A stretch of 64,000 nucleotides of DNA from an uncultured Bacilli bacterium (GTDB lineage: Bacteria; Bacillota_I; Bacilli_A; RFN20; CAG-826). A program made the translations under genes and the position numbers. A model generated the notes under the pieces. It was not told where the DNA came from and did not search any database. It worked only from the letters and a program-made list of their open reading frames with translations. Positions 34,717 through 43,588 of this stretch are shown here, piece by piece. The stretch lies in NCBI GenBank assembly GCA_934725985.1, contig CAKVCX010000001.1:558001-622000 (forward strand). The letters run 5' to 3'. Position 1 is the first letter of the stretch. Every line of letters begins with the position of its first letter.

Positions 34717-36253
34717 CTTTGTTTGTACTCCTTCTAAATAAAGAGGATACTAATCTTTCTTTGAATAAGGCTAATCCCCCAATATAAATTAAGGCATCTA
34801 TTAAAACCATTAAGGAACAAGACAATATTAAGGCATATTCTTCGCCTTCAATTAAGGCAATAAAAGACTTTTCAATATAGGGGTAAACAAATATTGTAGT
34901 TATGGCAATTATTAACCCAAATATCGTTATTTTCATATTGTTAATATTAAAAATGGCTTTAACTGAATATTCTTTTGAAACATAGATTAAATAAATGACC
35001 ATTAATACATCGGCAATTATTGTTCCTATTGCTACTCCGATAGCGGGTTCAGAAGCAAAAACATAGTATCCAAATATTAATGATAAAGTAACGTTTATAA
35101 ATACTCCAAAAAGTAATCCATATAAGTAATATTTTTCTTTTTTTGCCGGCAATAGGATTTCGGTATAGATATTGTCTCCTATTGAATAAGTAAGCATCAT
35201 GGCAGATAAACTAATCAAAATATAGTTTGCTCCGGCATAAGTTGAAGATAAGTCTCCACCTGAAATTAAAGCGGTGATGGGGGTGCTCAATGTCGCCATT
35301 GTAGCTATGGCCGGAACGGCTATAAAGAATGTTATGTTAAAAGAATATTTTAGAAGGTTGTTATAAAAATATTTATTCTCTTTTTCGTAATAATATGAAG
35401 CACGTGGCATGAATACGGCATATAAAGAAGTTATTAAAGTGATAATTATATCTATTCCTTTAACTCCAACTGAATATGAGCCTACTGACGCTTTGCTTGG
35501 ATCAATAAACCCTAAAATGAATTCATCTGTTTGGTTATATAAGGTCAAGGCAAAAGAAAGAAAAAGCATCGTAATCAAAGGTTTAATCAAAGGTTTAAAA
35601 TTATATGGTCCTTTAAAGCTTATTTTTATATATTTAGGCAAAAATAGACAATTCAGCAAAGCCGTTAATATGGTGGATGAGATAGCAATCAAAGCATAAA
35701 TATATAGATAATTTTGGGGATATGAACTTGTCCTAATAACTGTAAAGGTTAAAACGGCTGAAAAAGATAAAAGCAAAATAGACCTTATCGTTATATAAAA
35801 ATGCTTCTCTAAGGCAATATAAACCCATTCAAAAGAAAATACTCCAATTAGGAAATTAATCGATAATAAAAATATGATTTCTTGGGCATTATATAAAGAA
35901 GGTATGGAAAAAACTAATACCGACATCAATAAAAACGAAAGCAATGTTGTTATTGATTGCAATATAAAAAACGTTCCTACGGTCGCGGATAGCTTTTCTT
36001 TGTCATCTTTTACTTTTGCCACTTCCCTAATGGCTACGTTTGGGATTGATATTTTGGCTAATATCAAAAAATAATATACAAAGGCGTTGGCCCAGGTATA
36101 CAAACCAAATGTTTGGTCTCCTAAAGCCCTAGTTATATATGGAAAGGTGATAAAGGAAAGAATCGTCATTGTTAACGTTCTTATCAAATTGATAACAACG
36201 TTGGCCCTGACGTTTTTACTTGATTTCTTTTCTTGCACTAAGGTAGAATCCAT
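34709..36253 (-). CDS. Polysaccharide flippase (Wzx/RfbX type)
   Basis: 514 residues with about fourteen membrane helices. Starts with a charged tail (VQEKKSSKNVRANVVINLIR) and has FPYITRALGDQTFGLYTWANAFVYYF, the common first-repeat motif of Wzx/MurJ-like flippases in the MOP superfamily. It should translocate lipid-linked oligosaccharide units across the membrane. It is first in a two-gene unit with the TupA-like gene, and divergent from the glycosyltransferase at 36335. Confidence 0.9.
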   Translation of the reverse strand: MDSTLVQEKKSSKNVRANVVINLIRTLTMTILSFITFPYITRALGDQTFGLYTWANAFVYYFLILAKISIPNVAIREVAKVKDDKEKLSATVGTFFILQSITTLLSFLLMSVLVFSIPSLYNAQEIIFLLSINFLIGVFSFEWVYIALEKHFYITIRSILLLSFSAVLTFTVIRTSSYPQNYLYIYALIAISSTILTALLNCLFLPKYIKISFKGPYNFKPLIKPLITMLFLSFALTLYNQTDEFILGFIDPSKASVGSYSVGVKGIDIIITLITSLYAVFMPRASYYYEKENKYFYNNLLKYSFNITFFIAVPAIATMATLSTPITALISGGDLSSTYAGANYILISLSAMMLTYSIGDNIYTEILLPAKKEKYYLYGLLFGVFINVTLSLIFGYYVFASEPAIGVAIGTIIADVLMVIYLIYVSKEYSVKAIFNINNMKITIFGLIIAITTIFVYPYIEKSFIALIEGEEYALILSCSLMVLIDALIYIGGLALFKERLVSSLFRRSTNKDE

Positions 36254-36334
36254 AAAAAAAATTATAGTTCAAAAAAACAATAAACTCTATTTTTCTCTAT
36301 TAATTGTTTTTGTTTAAAAATTTATAATAGTAGA

Positions 36335-37522
36335 GTGAAAATTTTAATTGTTTGTCAGCATTATTATCCAGAACCATTTACGGTTACCTCCGTTGCGGAA
36401 GAGTTATCTAAAAGAGGACACGAGGTAACTGTTTTAACCTCTAAGCCAAGTTATGGTTTTATTGGTATTGCGCCGGGTTATGAAAATATCGATTTTAAAC
36501 GGGTTAATAACGTCGATATTTATAGAGTAGATATTGTCCCAAGGGAAAGCGGCCGGTTTTCCATTGTTCGTAATTATTTGTCATTTTGGAGACATGCGAA
36601 AAGAAAAGTATTAAAGCTAGGCAAATTCGATGTTGTCTATTCTATGTCTTTATCTCCGATAATAATGGTAAGTCCCGCTATTAAAATTAGAAGGAAGCAA
36701 AACATACCGGTTTTATTGCATTGTCTAGATTTATGGCCAGAGAGCGTTTTAATTACGAATGCCTTAAAAAGAAGCAACCCGTTATATGGAATTTTAAAAA
36801 TTTGGAGCAAGTATATATACAAAAGAGTAGACAAGATTTTACTCTCCTCCCCATCTTTTAAAGATTATTTTTCTTCTTATTTGAAATTGCCTAATCTAGA
36901 TATGGAATATGTTCCTCAGCCCGCTTTTTTGCCTCATAAAAAAGGAGAAGACATAGTTTATAAAGATCCTACTTTTGTTTATTGTGGGAACATTGGGAAG
37001 TTACAACTAGTAAGCGAAGTTGTTGAAGGCTTTAGTTTGCTAGATGATTCTAACGCTAAACTAATAATTATTGGCATGGGCTCAGAAAGCGAAAATGTAA
37101 TAAAGCTAATTAAAGAAAAGCATATAGAAAATAGAGTGCTTTATTTAGGACCAAAAAGAAGAGATGAAGCATGCCTTTATTTTAAAAATTGCAAAGCCCT
37201 TATTGTTTCTTTAAAAGAAGGTGGAAGTGTAGGGAAGACAATACCAAATAAGCTCATCACTTCTTTATATTATGGGAAACCAATTTTAGGGATTATTGCT
37301 GGAGATGGCCGTAATATATTAGAAAAAGCCAAAGGGACTATTTTTGCTAAGGAGAATAAAGAATCTATTAAAGAGTCATTTGCTAAGTTATTAAGCTTGG
37401 ATGAAAAAGAATTAAATGAATTTGGAAAAAACAATAAGGAATATTACGAAAAGAATTTTTCTTTTGGAAAAATAGTTGATGAAATCGAAACTAATTTAAA
37501 GATTTTAAAAAAGAAAAAATAG
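36335..37522 (+). CDS. Glycosyltransferase, GT4 family (WbuB-like)
   Basis: 395 residues. N-terminal GT-B domain MKILIVCQHYYPEPFTVTSV with AEELSKRGHEVTVLTSKPSY; C-terminal donor site FVYCGNIGKLQLVSEVVEGF, LIIIGMGSESENV and KEGGSVGKTIPNKLITSLYYGKPILGII. This resembles WbuB-type transferases that add N-acetyl-fucosamine-like sugars, which would fit the capEFG genes at 61-64 kb; specificity is inference. GTG start at 36335. It overlaps the convergent glycosyltransferase by 32 bases. Confidence 0.85.
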   Translation: MKILIVCQHYYPEPFTVTSVAEELSKRGHEVTVLTSKPSYGFIGIAPGYENIDFKRVNNVDIYRVDIVPRESGRFSIVRNYLSFWRHAKRKVLKLGKFDVVYSMSLSPIIMVSPAIKIRRKQNIPVLLHCLDLWPESVLITNALKRSNPLYGILKIWSKYIYKRVDKILLSSPSFKDYFSSYLKLPNLDMEYVPQPAFLPHKKGEDIVYKDPTFVYCGNIGKLQLVSEVVEGFSLLDDSNAKLIIIGMGSESENVIKLIKEKHIENRVLYLGPKRRDEACLYFKNCKALIVSLKEGGSVGKTIPNKLITSLYYGKPILGIIAGDGRNILEKAKGTIFAKENKESIKESFAKLLSLDEKELNEFGKNNKEYYEKNFSFGKIVDEIETNLKILKKKK

Positions 37523-38576
37523 AATTACAGACGTTGTTTGCTTCAAATATTTTTAAGTTTTTAAAAGGATCGTTTTCCTTTAGGTTAATAAATTTTTTGT
37601 TTTGATTTAAATGAGACAAAAAGAAATCTTCGATTGACCCGTCAATCAAATTAATGTGGTTTTTAAAATATTTATCTAAAGGAGTTGAATAGGTGGAACA
37701 AACACATTTAGATAAGCATAAATATTCAATTAGTTTTGATGGAATGCTGTATGGATCATAAATGCTAGGGTAAGGTCTTGGGTTAATTACAAGTGAAGCA
37801 AAATGTTCATATGCGTAGTTTTCCTCTTTCGATATCTGCCCTAAATATTTGATTTTTGCGTTGCTTTTTGAAATGCAGGCTAGTTCATTTTCCATATCCC
37901 CATGTCCTGCAATTAACAATTTGTAATCTGGATTTGTTTTTAAAAATGCATTTAGTAAATCCTTTACTCCATATTTTTCAAATAACGCGCCTGCAAAATA
38001 GATATAAGGGCTTTCTTCTTTCCTTTCACTTGGAACGAATTCATCCATAACCCCTTGGATTTCTAAGCTTGGTTTTTCTTCTAAAGCAAATAGCTTGATT
38101 AAATCTTTTGTTAATGAAATAGACCCTTTTGAAATAGATACATTTTTTATTATTTTTTTTGCACAGGATTTTTTTAAACCCGTAATATTAAATGGATTAT
38201 CGGTTAAGAAAGCTACTGCTTTATATCCTTTTTTTGAAAAATAGTTAGCCACTTTGCTTAATTGAAAAGACAAAGAATCAAAAAGTATTATGTCTTCTTT
38301 TTTTATTCTCTTTTTAATGGAATTTTTAATTTGGTTTACCGCGAATATTTTTTTCAAAATCCTATTTTTGTAAATAAAATAATTGTAGCTAGCCTCGTTG
38401 TTGATTTGACTTTGAGTAGGAGGCAAACAATAGGCTTCTAGATTTGCTATTTCCTTTAGGCCTTCTATTAGCTTGGCATGAAAATTTTGTCCAGCTGGAT
38501 TTATCTTTTCTCCCCTTTTTATCAATAGATCAAAAGAGTCATTTTTAATTGCCGTTGTTAGGTAGAATATTTTCAT
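37491..38576 (-). CDS. Glycosyltransferase family 4-like protein
   Basis: 361 residues with a GT-B layout. The C-terminal half is clear: SPYIYFAGALFEKYGVKDLL, YKLLIAGHGDMENELACIS, KIKYLGQISKEENYAYEHF, and YDPYSIPSKLIEYLCLSKCV, the EX7E-like donor-binding region. The N-terminal half starts KIFYLTTAIKNDSFDLLIKR. It overlaps the start-side neighbour by four bases (ATGA type), so both are co-translated. Role in surface glycan synthesis inferred from location. Confidence 0.8.
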   Translation of the reverse strand: MKIFYLTTAIKNDSFDLLIKRGEKINPAGQNFHAKLIEGLKEIANLEAYCLPPTQSQINNEASYNYFIYKNRILKKIFAVNQIKNSIKKRIKKEDIILFDSLSFQLSKVANYFSKKGYKAVAFLTDNPFNITGLKKSCAKKIIKNVSISKGSISLTKDLIKLFALEEKPSLEIQGVMDEFVPSERKEESPYIYFAGALFEKYGVKDLLNAFLKTNPDYKLLIAGHGDMENELACISKSNAKIKYLGQISKEENYAYEHFASLVINPRPYPSIYDPYSIPSKLIEYLCLSKCVCSTYSTPLDKYFKNHINLIDGSIEDFFLSHLNQNKKFINLKENDPFKNLKIFEANNVCNSIFSFLKSLN

Positions 38577-39670
38577 TTTTTATTTATAAACTCTTCAATT
38601 GCTTTCCATGTGTCTATAGCGCTTAGTTCAATGGTGTTTTGTTTTGAAGTTTCTATGCAGTTATTCCCCATTGTTAGCAACGTTTCGTTTTTGATTTTTT
38701 CGATTATATCATTTTCTTCAGCAAGCTTAACGATATAGCCGTTATAACCATCCTTAATTAGGTTAAGTGAGGCGTTGACTTTATTTGACGATATTACGGG
38801 TAGCCCTTGCGATAAGGCTTCGTTTATGACATGACCATAAATGTCTTCTTTTGATAGAAATATAAAACCATCAGATATAGAAAATAGATACAGGAGGTCC
38901 TTCTTTTTTTGGTATGGAAGTAATTTTATGTTTTCTAATTTTTCTCTTTTTATTAATTTTTCTATCTTCTTTTTTTGCTTCCCTTCCCCACAAATTATTA
39001 ATTTGTATGTTTGAGGCAAGTTTTTCCAGACTTTAATTAACTCCATAAAATTTTTTCTTTTTATTAATTGACCGCTTGAGATAAATAGTTTTTCGTTTAA
39101 ATTAGCTATTTTTTCCCTTAGTTCTATTTTTTCCTTTTCTTCTCGGGGCTTTTTTATAATGTCTTTTTCAAAGATGCTTGAATAGTGAAAAATATGAATG
39201 TTTTCTTTTTTGGCACCATAATGTATCAAATATTCTTTTGAGTTATCATCGGGGCAAAGATAAGAAAGGGCTCCGCCAATGTATTTTGTTTTTATCTTTT
39301 TAACGAATATACTTTCTTTCTTTTTGATTATTCCGCCATTAATTGCAAATACATAGGGAATGTTATGCTTTTTTAAATAATGCAGCGTTTTCATTTCCGT
39401 TAAAGTTCGCCAACCATTTATGACGATGCAATCGTATTTTTCTTTTTTTAGATATTTTATGGGAGTGCTCGACAAGGAGTTCATTAATCCCCATTTCAAT
39501 CCTTTACAAATTGCATAGTGAAAACGTTTTTCTTCCCCATAAAAAATATTGTTCCTGCATTTTTCTTTTGATCTTTCGAACAATACAAAAAGATCGACTT
39601 TTTCGCCAAGGCAATTAAACATGTCTACTTTATAAGGCGCGGGGTGATTGAATAGCCAAAAAACTTTCAT
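38573..39670 (-). CDS. Glycosyltransferase, GT4 family
   Basis: 365 residues. Start MKVFWLFNHPAPYKVDMF is a common GT4 opening (NHPAPYR/K). Donor-side segments are LFISSGQLIKRKNFMELIKV, YKLIICGEGKQKKKIEKLI, LFSISDGFIFLSKEDIYGHV and EALSQGLPVISSNKVNASL. I prefer ATG 39670 to the TTG frame start at 39697 because the family begins here. It is first of a minus-strand pair with the preceding transferase, and divergent from ung. Confidence 0.85.
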   Translation of the reverse strand: MKVFWLFNHPAPYKVDMFNCLGEKVDLFVLFERSKEKCRNNIFYGEEKRFHYAICKGLKWGLMNSLSSTPIKYLKKEKYDCIVINGWRTLTEMKTLHYLKKHNIPYVFAINGGIIKKKESIFVKKIKTKYIGGALSYLCPDDNSKEYLIHYGAKKENIHIFHYSSIFEKDIIKKPREEKEKIELREKIANLNEKLFISSGQLIKRKNFMELIKVWKNLPQTYKLIICGEGKQKKKIEKLIKREKLENIKLLPYQKKKDLLYLFSISDGFIFLSKEDIYGHVINEALSQGLPVISSNKVNASLNLIKDGYNGYIVKLAEENDIIEKIKNETLLTMGNNCIETSKQNTIELSAIDTWKAIEEFINKK

Positions 39671-39714
39671 CCTTTTTATTATCGCATTAGTTTTCAAATC
39701 TTTATAATGTTTTT

Positions 39715-40392
39715 ATGCTAAATGATTGGTCTGCTTGTTTTTCCATTATTGAAAATAAGCCCTATGCAAAGGCGCTTCATCTTTTTTTAGATGAAGAATA
39801 TGAAAAGTATGTTATCTATCCTCCAAAAGAAAAAATACTTAATGCATTCGCTTATACTGACCCTAAAAATTTAAAAGTAGTTATAATCGGCCAGGATCCC
39901 TATTTTAATAAAGGTCAGGCTATGGGTTTATCTTTTTCAGTTCCAAAAGGCGTTAGTTTACCCCCATCGCTTGTAAATATTTATAAAGAAATAGAAAATG
40001 ATCTTGGCGTTAAAATGAATTTTCATAACGGGGATCTAACTTATTTAGCCAAGCAAGATGTATTGTTATTAAATGCATATTTAACTGTAAGAGAAGGGAT
40101 GCCTTTGTCTAATAAAAGTCCTCTTTATAGAAAATTTCAAAAAGATTTATTTGCTTATTTAGATTCCTTAGGCCAACCTATTGTTTTTATATTATGGGGC
40201 AGTTTTGCGCAGAGTTTTGCTAAATATATACATAATCCAAAGAGGCTTATTTTAAAAAGCGGTCACCCTTCTCCACTATCTGCTAATAGGGGCCTATTTT
40301 TTAATAATCATCATTTTTCTAAAGCCAATGCATATTTAACTTCTTTTGGTTTAACCCAGATTGACTGGTGCAATAAAAAGACTAAACTATAG
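39715..40392 (+). CDS. ung: Uracil-DNA glycosylase
   Basis: 225-residue family 1 uracil-DNA glycosylase. It carries the water-activating motif VIIGQDPYFNKGQAMGLSFS and the C-terminal SGHPSPLSANRGLF with the catalytic histidine, plus LLLNAYLTVREG. It removes uracil from DNA in base-excision repair. It is a singleton between the glycosyltransferase cluster and the TPP riboswitch; the riboswitch begins at its stop codon. Confidence 0.95.
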   Translation: MLNDWSACFSIIENKPYAKALHLFLDEEYEKYVIYPPKEKILNAFAYTDPKNLKVVIIGQDPYFNKGQAMGLSFSVPKGVSLPPSLVNIYKEIENDLGVKMNFHNGDLTYLAKQDVLLLNAYLTVREGMPLSNKSPLYRKFQKDLFAYLDSLGQPIVFILWGSFAQSFAKYIHNPKRLILKSGHPSPLSANRGLFFNNHHFSKANAYLTSFGLTQIDWCNKKTKL

Positions 40393-40484
40393 GCACCGGA
40401 GCTAACCGCTTAGTTGGCTGAGAGGAGTTTTAAATCAAACTCGACGGTTCACCTGATCCTGGTAATGCAGGCGGAGGCAGAACT
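40393..40484 (+). promoter_or_regulatory. TPP riboswitch (THI element)
   Basis: The conserved thiamin-pyrophosphate aptamer elements are present in order: AGCTAAC...GTTGGCT stem, GGCTGAGAGGAG, then TTCACCTGATCCTGG and TAATGCAGGCGGAGGCAG. The optional P3a-like stem is AGTTT/AAACT. It lies upstream of the thiamine transporter gene, as expected. A Shine-Dalgarno-sequestering hairpin follows, so control is probably at translation initiation. Confidence 0.93.
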
Positions 40485-40496
40485 TTTTGTTACTAT

Positions 40497-40522
40497 CCTC
40501 TGGGTGAATATTGTCCCGGAGG
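40497..40522 (+). promoter_or_regulatory. Shine-Dalgarno sequestering hairpin of the TPP riboswitch
   Basis: CCTCTGGG (40497-40504) pairs with CCCGGAGG (40515-40522) in an 8-bp stem with one G-U pair and a 10-base loop. The 3' arm contains the Shine-Dalgarno GGAGG for ATG 40532. GGAGG in the aptamer's 3' side (40473-40477) could alternatively pair with CCTC (40497-40500) and free the site when ligand is absent. No T-run follows, so it is not a terminator. Confidence 0.75.
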
Positions 40523-40531
40523 TATTTTTAT

Positions 40532-41524
40532 ATGGACAATGTTATGCCTAGCGACAAGGAAAGACCCTTTGTCGACATCTTAAAGTCTATCGCTCCTTAT
40601 ATAGCGATAGCTTTCATCATCCTTTCTTATTTAGGCTTTGCTGGCGATTTTATTAGAATTAAAGCCGATGGGAATAAGACTTATTACACGCTTGCATCAA
40701 TCCTTTCTGATTTTTCCTTTTCTTGCAATTTCTTAGTTTGGGTTGGAGTTCTTCTTCCTATAGTCGCGATTGCTTTAATCGCAATTTTCCCAAAGAAAAA
40801 AGAAATGATTTTTGCCTCAATGGCCATCATGATTGTTTCTACTGTTTTAACTTTTATCATTAAAGACTTATACGCATCTAAGTTTGAAGGCGCCGAATCT
40901 TCTTTTGCTTTATGGGGTGTATGGATGCCTTCTTTCATGGCTATTTCTTCTTTTATACTGTTACTATCAACTTGCGAAAAGGAAGCTTATACAGTTGCTG
41001 ATATTTGCGAATGCGGAATGTTAATCGCCATGGCTTTTGTTCTTAATTTTATTAAACTGTTTTCAATGCCAACTGGCGGATCAATAAATCTTCAAATGGT
41101 TCCTTTGTTCATTCTTGCTTTAAGAAGAGGACCAATTAAGGGCTTTGTTGCCTGTGGACTAGTTTATGGTTTATTGACTTGCCTAACAGATGGTTATGGC
41201 CTAGCCACTTTCCCATTTGATTATTTAATTGGTTTTGGATCAACTTGTATTTTAGGCTTTGTTTCTAAATTTGTATTCGATAGCAAAAGAAAATTCTACG
41301 ACTATGTTGGCATATTACTCATTGTAGCAGGTGGAGTAGTTGCTACCTCATTACGTTTGCTTGGCTCAACTATTTCTTCGATGGTTCTTTATGACTATAC
41401 TTTTGTCGATGGAATCGTTTATAATGCCGCTTATATACCTTTGCAGGGTTTGTTTGCCTTGATAGTTACGGTTGCTTTGTATGGGCCTTTGCAAAAATTA
41501 AACAAAATATATCCAGTTCGTTAA
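40532..41524 (+). CDS. thiT: Thiamine ECF-type transporter ThiT with N-terminal extension
   Basis: 330 residues. The C-terminal part (from about 155) is the ThiT/YuaJ substrate-binding S component: GGSINLQMVPLFILALRRGP, GFVACGLVYGLLTCLTDGY and a six-helix core. It captures thiamine for an energy-coupling factor transporter. The N-terminal 150 residues add about four more membrane helices, whereas ThiT is normally about 190 residues. ATG 40532 follows CGGAGG (40517-40522); the TTG frame start at 40511 lies before it. Controlled by the TPP riboswitch. A terminator follows. Confidence 0.88.
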   Translation: MDNVMPSDKERPFVDILKSIAPYIAIAFIILSYLGFAGDFIRIKADGNKTYYTLASILSDFSFSCNFLVWVGVLLPIVAIALIAIFPKKKEMIFASMAIMIVSTVLTFIIKDLYASKFEGAESSFALWGVWMPSFMAISSFILLLSTCEKEAYTVADICECGMLIAMAFVLNFIKLFSMPTGGSINLQMVPLFILALRRGPIKGFVACGLVYGLLTCLTDGYGLATFPFDYLIGFGSTCILGFVSKFVFDSKRKFYDYVGILLIVAGGVVATSLRLLGSTISSMVLYDYTFVDGIVYNAAYIPLQGLFALIVTVALYGPLQKLNKIYPVR

Positions 41525-41548
41525 TTTATTTAATTTAGACATATTCTA

Positions 41549-41590
41549 AACATCGGTATCCATATATGCTGCTGCCGGTGTTTTTTCTTT
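41549..41590 (+). terminator. Intrinsic terminator after thiT
   Basis: AACATCGG (41549-41556) pairs with CCGGTGTT (41575-41582), one G-U pair, across an 18-base loop, then TTTTC and more T. Confidence 0.8.
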
Positions 41591-41689
41591 TTTAAGTTAA
41601 TATGGTTTATAAAATAAAATATTTTTAAGGGAAAAATGTTTGCTTCGTGCTATATTGCTACTTAGCAAAAGAATACTAGGAGCCAATTT

Positions 41690-42871
41690 ATGGAAGAAAA
41701 AGAAAATAAAGTAGAAGAAGTTACTACAAACGATAAAGAAAACGATTTGCCAAAACAAGAAAACGCAGAGGAAGAAGATAAAGGCATTGACGATGTTGTC
41801 GATGAAGATTTTGCCGATGCTAAGGCAAAACAAGAAAAAGTAGAAGAAAAAAAAGAAGAAGAGATAAAAAAACCTGAACTAAACCTTAGAAAAGAATTAG
41901 AGGAAGGTGAAGCCGCCCAGCCTGAAGTTGAGCCTAGCAAAAGGAATGAAAAGGGTCTTTATGAATATTCCGACGATAGATTAAAGGCGATAGAAGAAGC
42001 TAGAAAAAAATGGAATAAGTCTTACAAAAAATGGTCCACATGGAAAATAATAATGACTATTGGTTGTTTCTTGCTTATCGTTTTGGCTTATGTTATTCCT
42101 GCTCAAATTTGGAAAGAGAATAAGCAATTGCCTTTATATTTGGCATTGGGCTTTGCTATAGCTACTGTTATTGGCTTCCTTGTTTTTGGCTTTTTCCAAA
42201 GAAAGGAAAATAAGAAAATTATTCATGATTATTTTGTTTCCTATTATGAAAATGTTAATTCTTATTCGTTTGATGGATTAGAAATTACTGATTTAACCGG
42301 CGATTTTGATTCCAAGATTAGCGAAGATGAATTTAAAGCATGCGGATTATATCCAAATGTAGCTTCCTTAGGTTCTAGGGAGAGCATTAATTTTAAATAT
42401 AAAGGTGTTGAATGCGGGCTTGCCGATATCGGCGCTCAAAAGGATACTGGCAAAGCGCTTCAAACCGTTTTTGTTGGAAAGTATTTAAGGATGGAAAATA
42501 ATTTAGATCTTTCCGATCAAGGATTAGTTATTTACTTTAAGGGTAATGATAGAGCCATACCTCCTGATGTTATAAAAGCTCTTCCTATCATTGAAGATAA
42601 CAAAAAATATATTGTCTGTGGTCTAAAAGAAGATAAGAAAATATTGACTCCTGAAATTAGGCAAAAGATGAAAGAAATCAGGACCGACAAGTTACTTGTT
42701 GATGTGGCCATTTCCTTAAAGAAAGGAAAAACATATTTTGCCTTAGGTTACGAAGATACTTTGATGGTTTTGCCTAACGATAAGCCATTTGATCCGGTTT
42801 ATGTAGAAAAATATAAAGAACAAATTGCTTTCTTCTTGGAGTTTGGTCTTTTATTTAAAAAAGAAAATTAG
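41690..42871 (+). CDS. Membrane protein, DUF3137-like (tentative)
   Basis: 393 residues. The first 80 are very rich in Glu and Lys (low complexity), then a basic segment (EEARKKWNKSYKKWSTWK), two membrane helices at about 117-135 and 146-168, and a cytoplasmic domain of about 220 residues (NVASLGSRESINFKYKGVE; QTVFVGKYLRMENNLDLSDQ). That layout resembles DUF3137 proteins. Function unknown. TAGGAGCC precedes ATG 41690. Confidence 0.62.
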   Translation: MEEKENKVEEVTTNDKENDLPKQENAEEEDKGIDDVVDEDFADAKAKQEKVEEKKEEEIKKPELNLRKELEEGEAAQPEVEPSKRNEKGLYEYSDDRLKAIEEARKKWNKSYKKWSTWKIIMTIGCFLLIVLAYVIPAQIWKENKQLPLYLALGFAIATVIGFLVFGFFQRKENKKIIHDYFVSYYENVNSYSFDGLEITDLTGDFDSKISEDEFKACGLYPNVASLGSRESINFKYKGVECGLADIGAQKDTGKALQTVFVGKYLRMENNLDLSDQGLVIYFKGNDRAIPPDVIKALPIIEDNKKYIVCGLKEDKKILTPEIRQKMKEIRTDKLLVDVAISLKKGKTYFALGYEDTLMVLPNDKPFDPVYVEKYKEQIAFFLEFGLLFKKEN

Positions 42872-42944
42872 TTAACTTTAGTTTTATCTCTTTTAGATTA
42901 GTTTTATAATCCTTACTAGAAAGGTTTTTTAAGCCTAGTTTCTT

Positions 42945-43532
42945 ATGGACGATAATAAAACAAAAGCAAAATATACACGTTGGATCAAAGTCCAAGCTTA
43001 TAAACATGATGGTCTTCTTCACCGTCAATGGTCTCCGGCTTATTTAGTTGAAGAAACCCCTTCTTATTGGGCTCTAGCCTCAAAAGCTAGTTGTGTTACA
43101 GAATCTGATGGCAGGAGGTGGATTACTAAAGAAAAAGCCATTTTCCTTCTTTTTAAACATCAATGGATGAATGTCATCGCCATGTTTAAAGACGGCAGAG
43201 GAATTTGCTATTACGTAAACATCGCATCCCCGACCTTGCTAGATAAAGGTTATTTAAAATATATTGATTATGATTTAGATGTAAAGCTATATCCAGATGG
43301 AATAGAAAAAACTCTAGATGAGAAAGAATATGCTAGGCATATCCAAACATACGGATATCCAAAAGAGCTTTCCAAAGCCATTGAAAAATCAATAAATGAA
43401 GTAAGAGAGCTTATAAAAAACAAAGAATTCCCTTTTCAAGATAGCGAAATAATTCGTTTATATGATAAGTTTATGGCGGAAAACCAACCATTTAGAAAAA
43501 TTGATTTAGATCAAAAGAAGGCAAAAGAATAA
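42945..43532 (+). CDS. ntdP: DUF402 nucleoside tri/diphosphate phosphatase (NtdP/YgaC-like)
   Basis: 195 residues closely matching the Bacillus YgaC/NtdP pattern: YKHDGLLHRQWSPAYLVEE, CVTESDGRRWITKEKAIFLL, FKHQWMNVIAMFKDGRG and YYVNIASPTLLDKGYLKYIDYDLDVKLYPDG. The DUF402 fold binds a divalent metal with the acidic residues in YIDYDLDV, and NtdP-type enzymes hydrolyse nucleoside tri- and diphosphates. It lies before tsaE with 56 bases between. The C-terminus is slightly longer than usual. Confidence 0.85.
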   Translation: MDDNKTKAKYTRWIKVQAYKHDGLLHRQWSPAYLVEETPSYWALASKASCVTESDGRRWITKEKAIFLLFKHQWMNVIAMFKDGRGICYYVNIASPTLLDKGYLKYIDYDLDVKLYPDGIEKTLDEKEYARHIQTYGYPKELSKAIEKSINEVRELIKNKEFPFQDSEIIRLYDKFMAENQPFRKIDLDQKKAKE

Positions 43533-43588
43533 ACTTTTCTTCACTGCGTATTAAGGCAGAAATAGAGTATAATTTTTTAGGTCTAATT

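Noticed and set aside
41597..41940. Minus-strand Ser/Phe-rich reading frames opposite the DUF3137-like gene
   Set aside because: They are the antisense of a Glu/Lys-rich low-complexity segment; no ribosome site and overlap a well-started gene.
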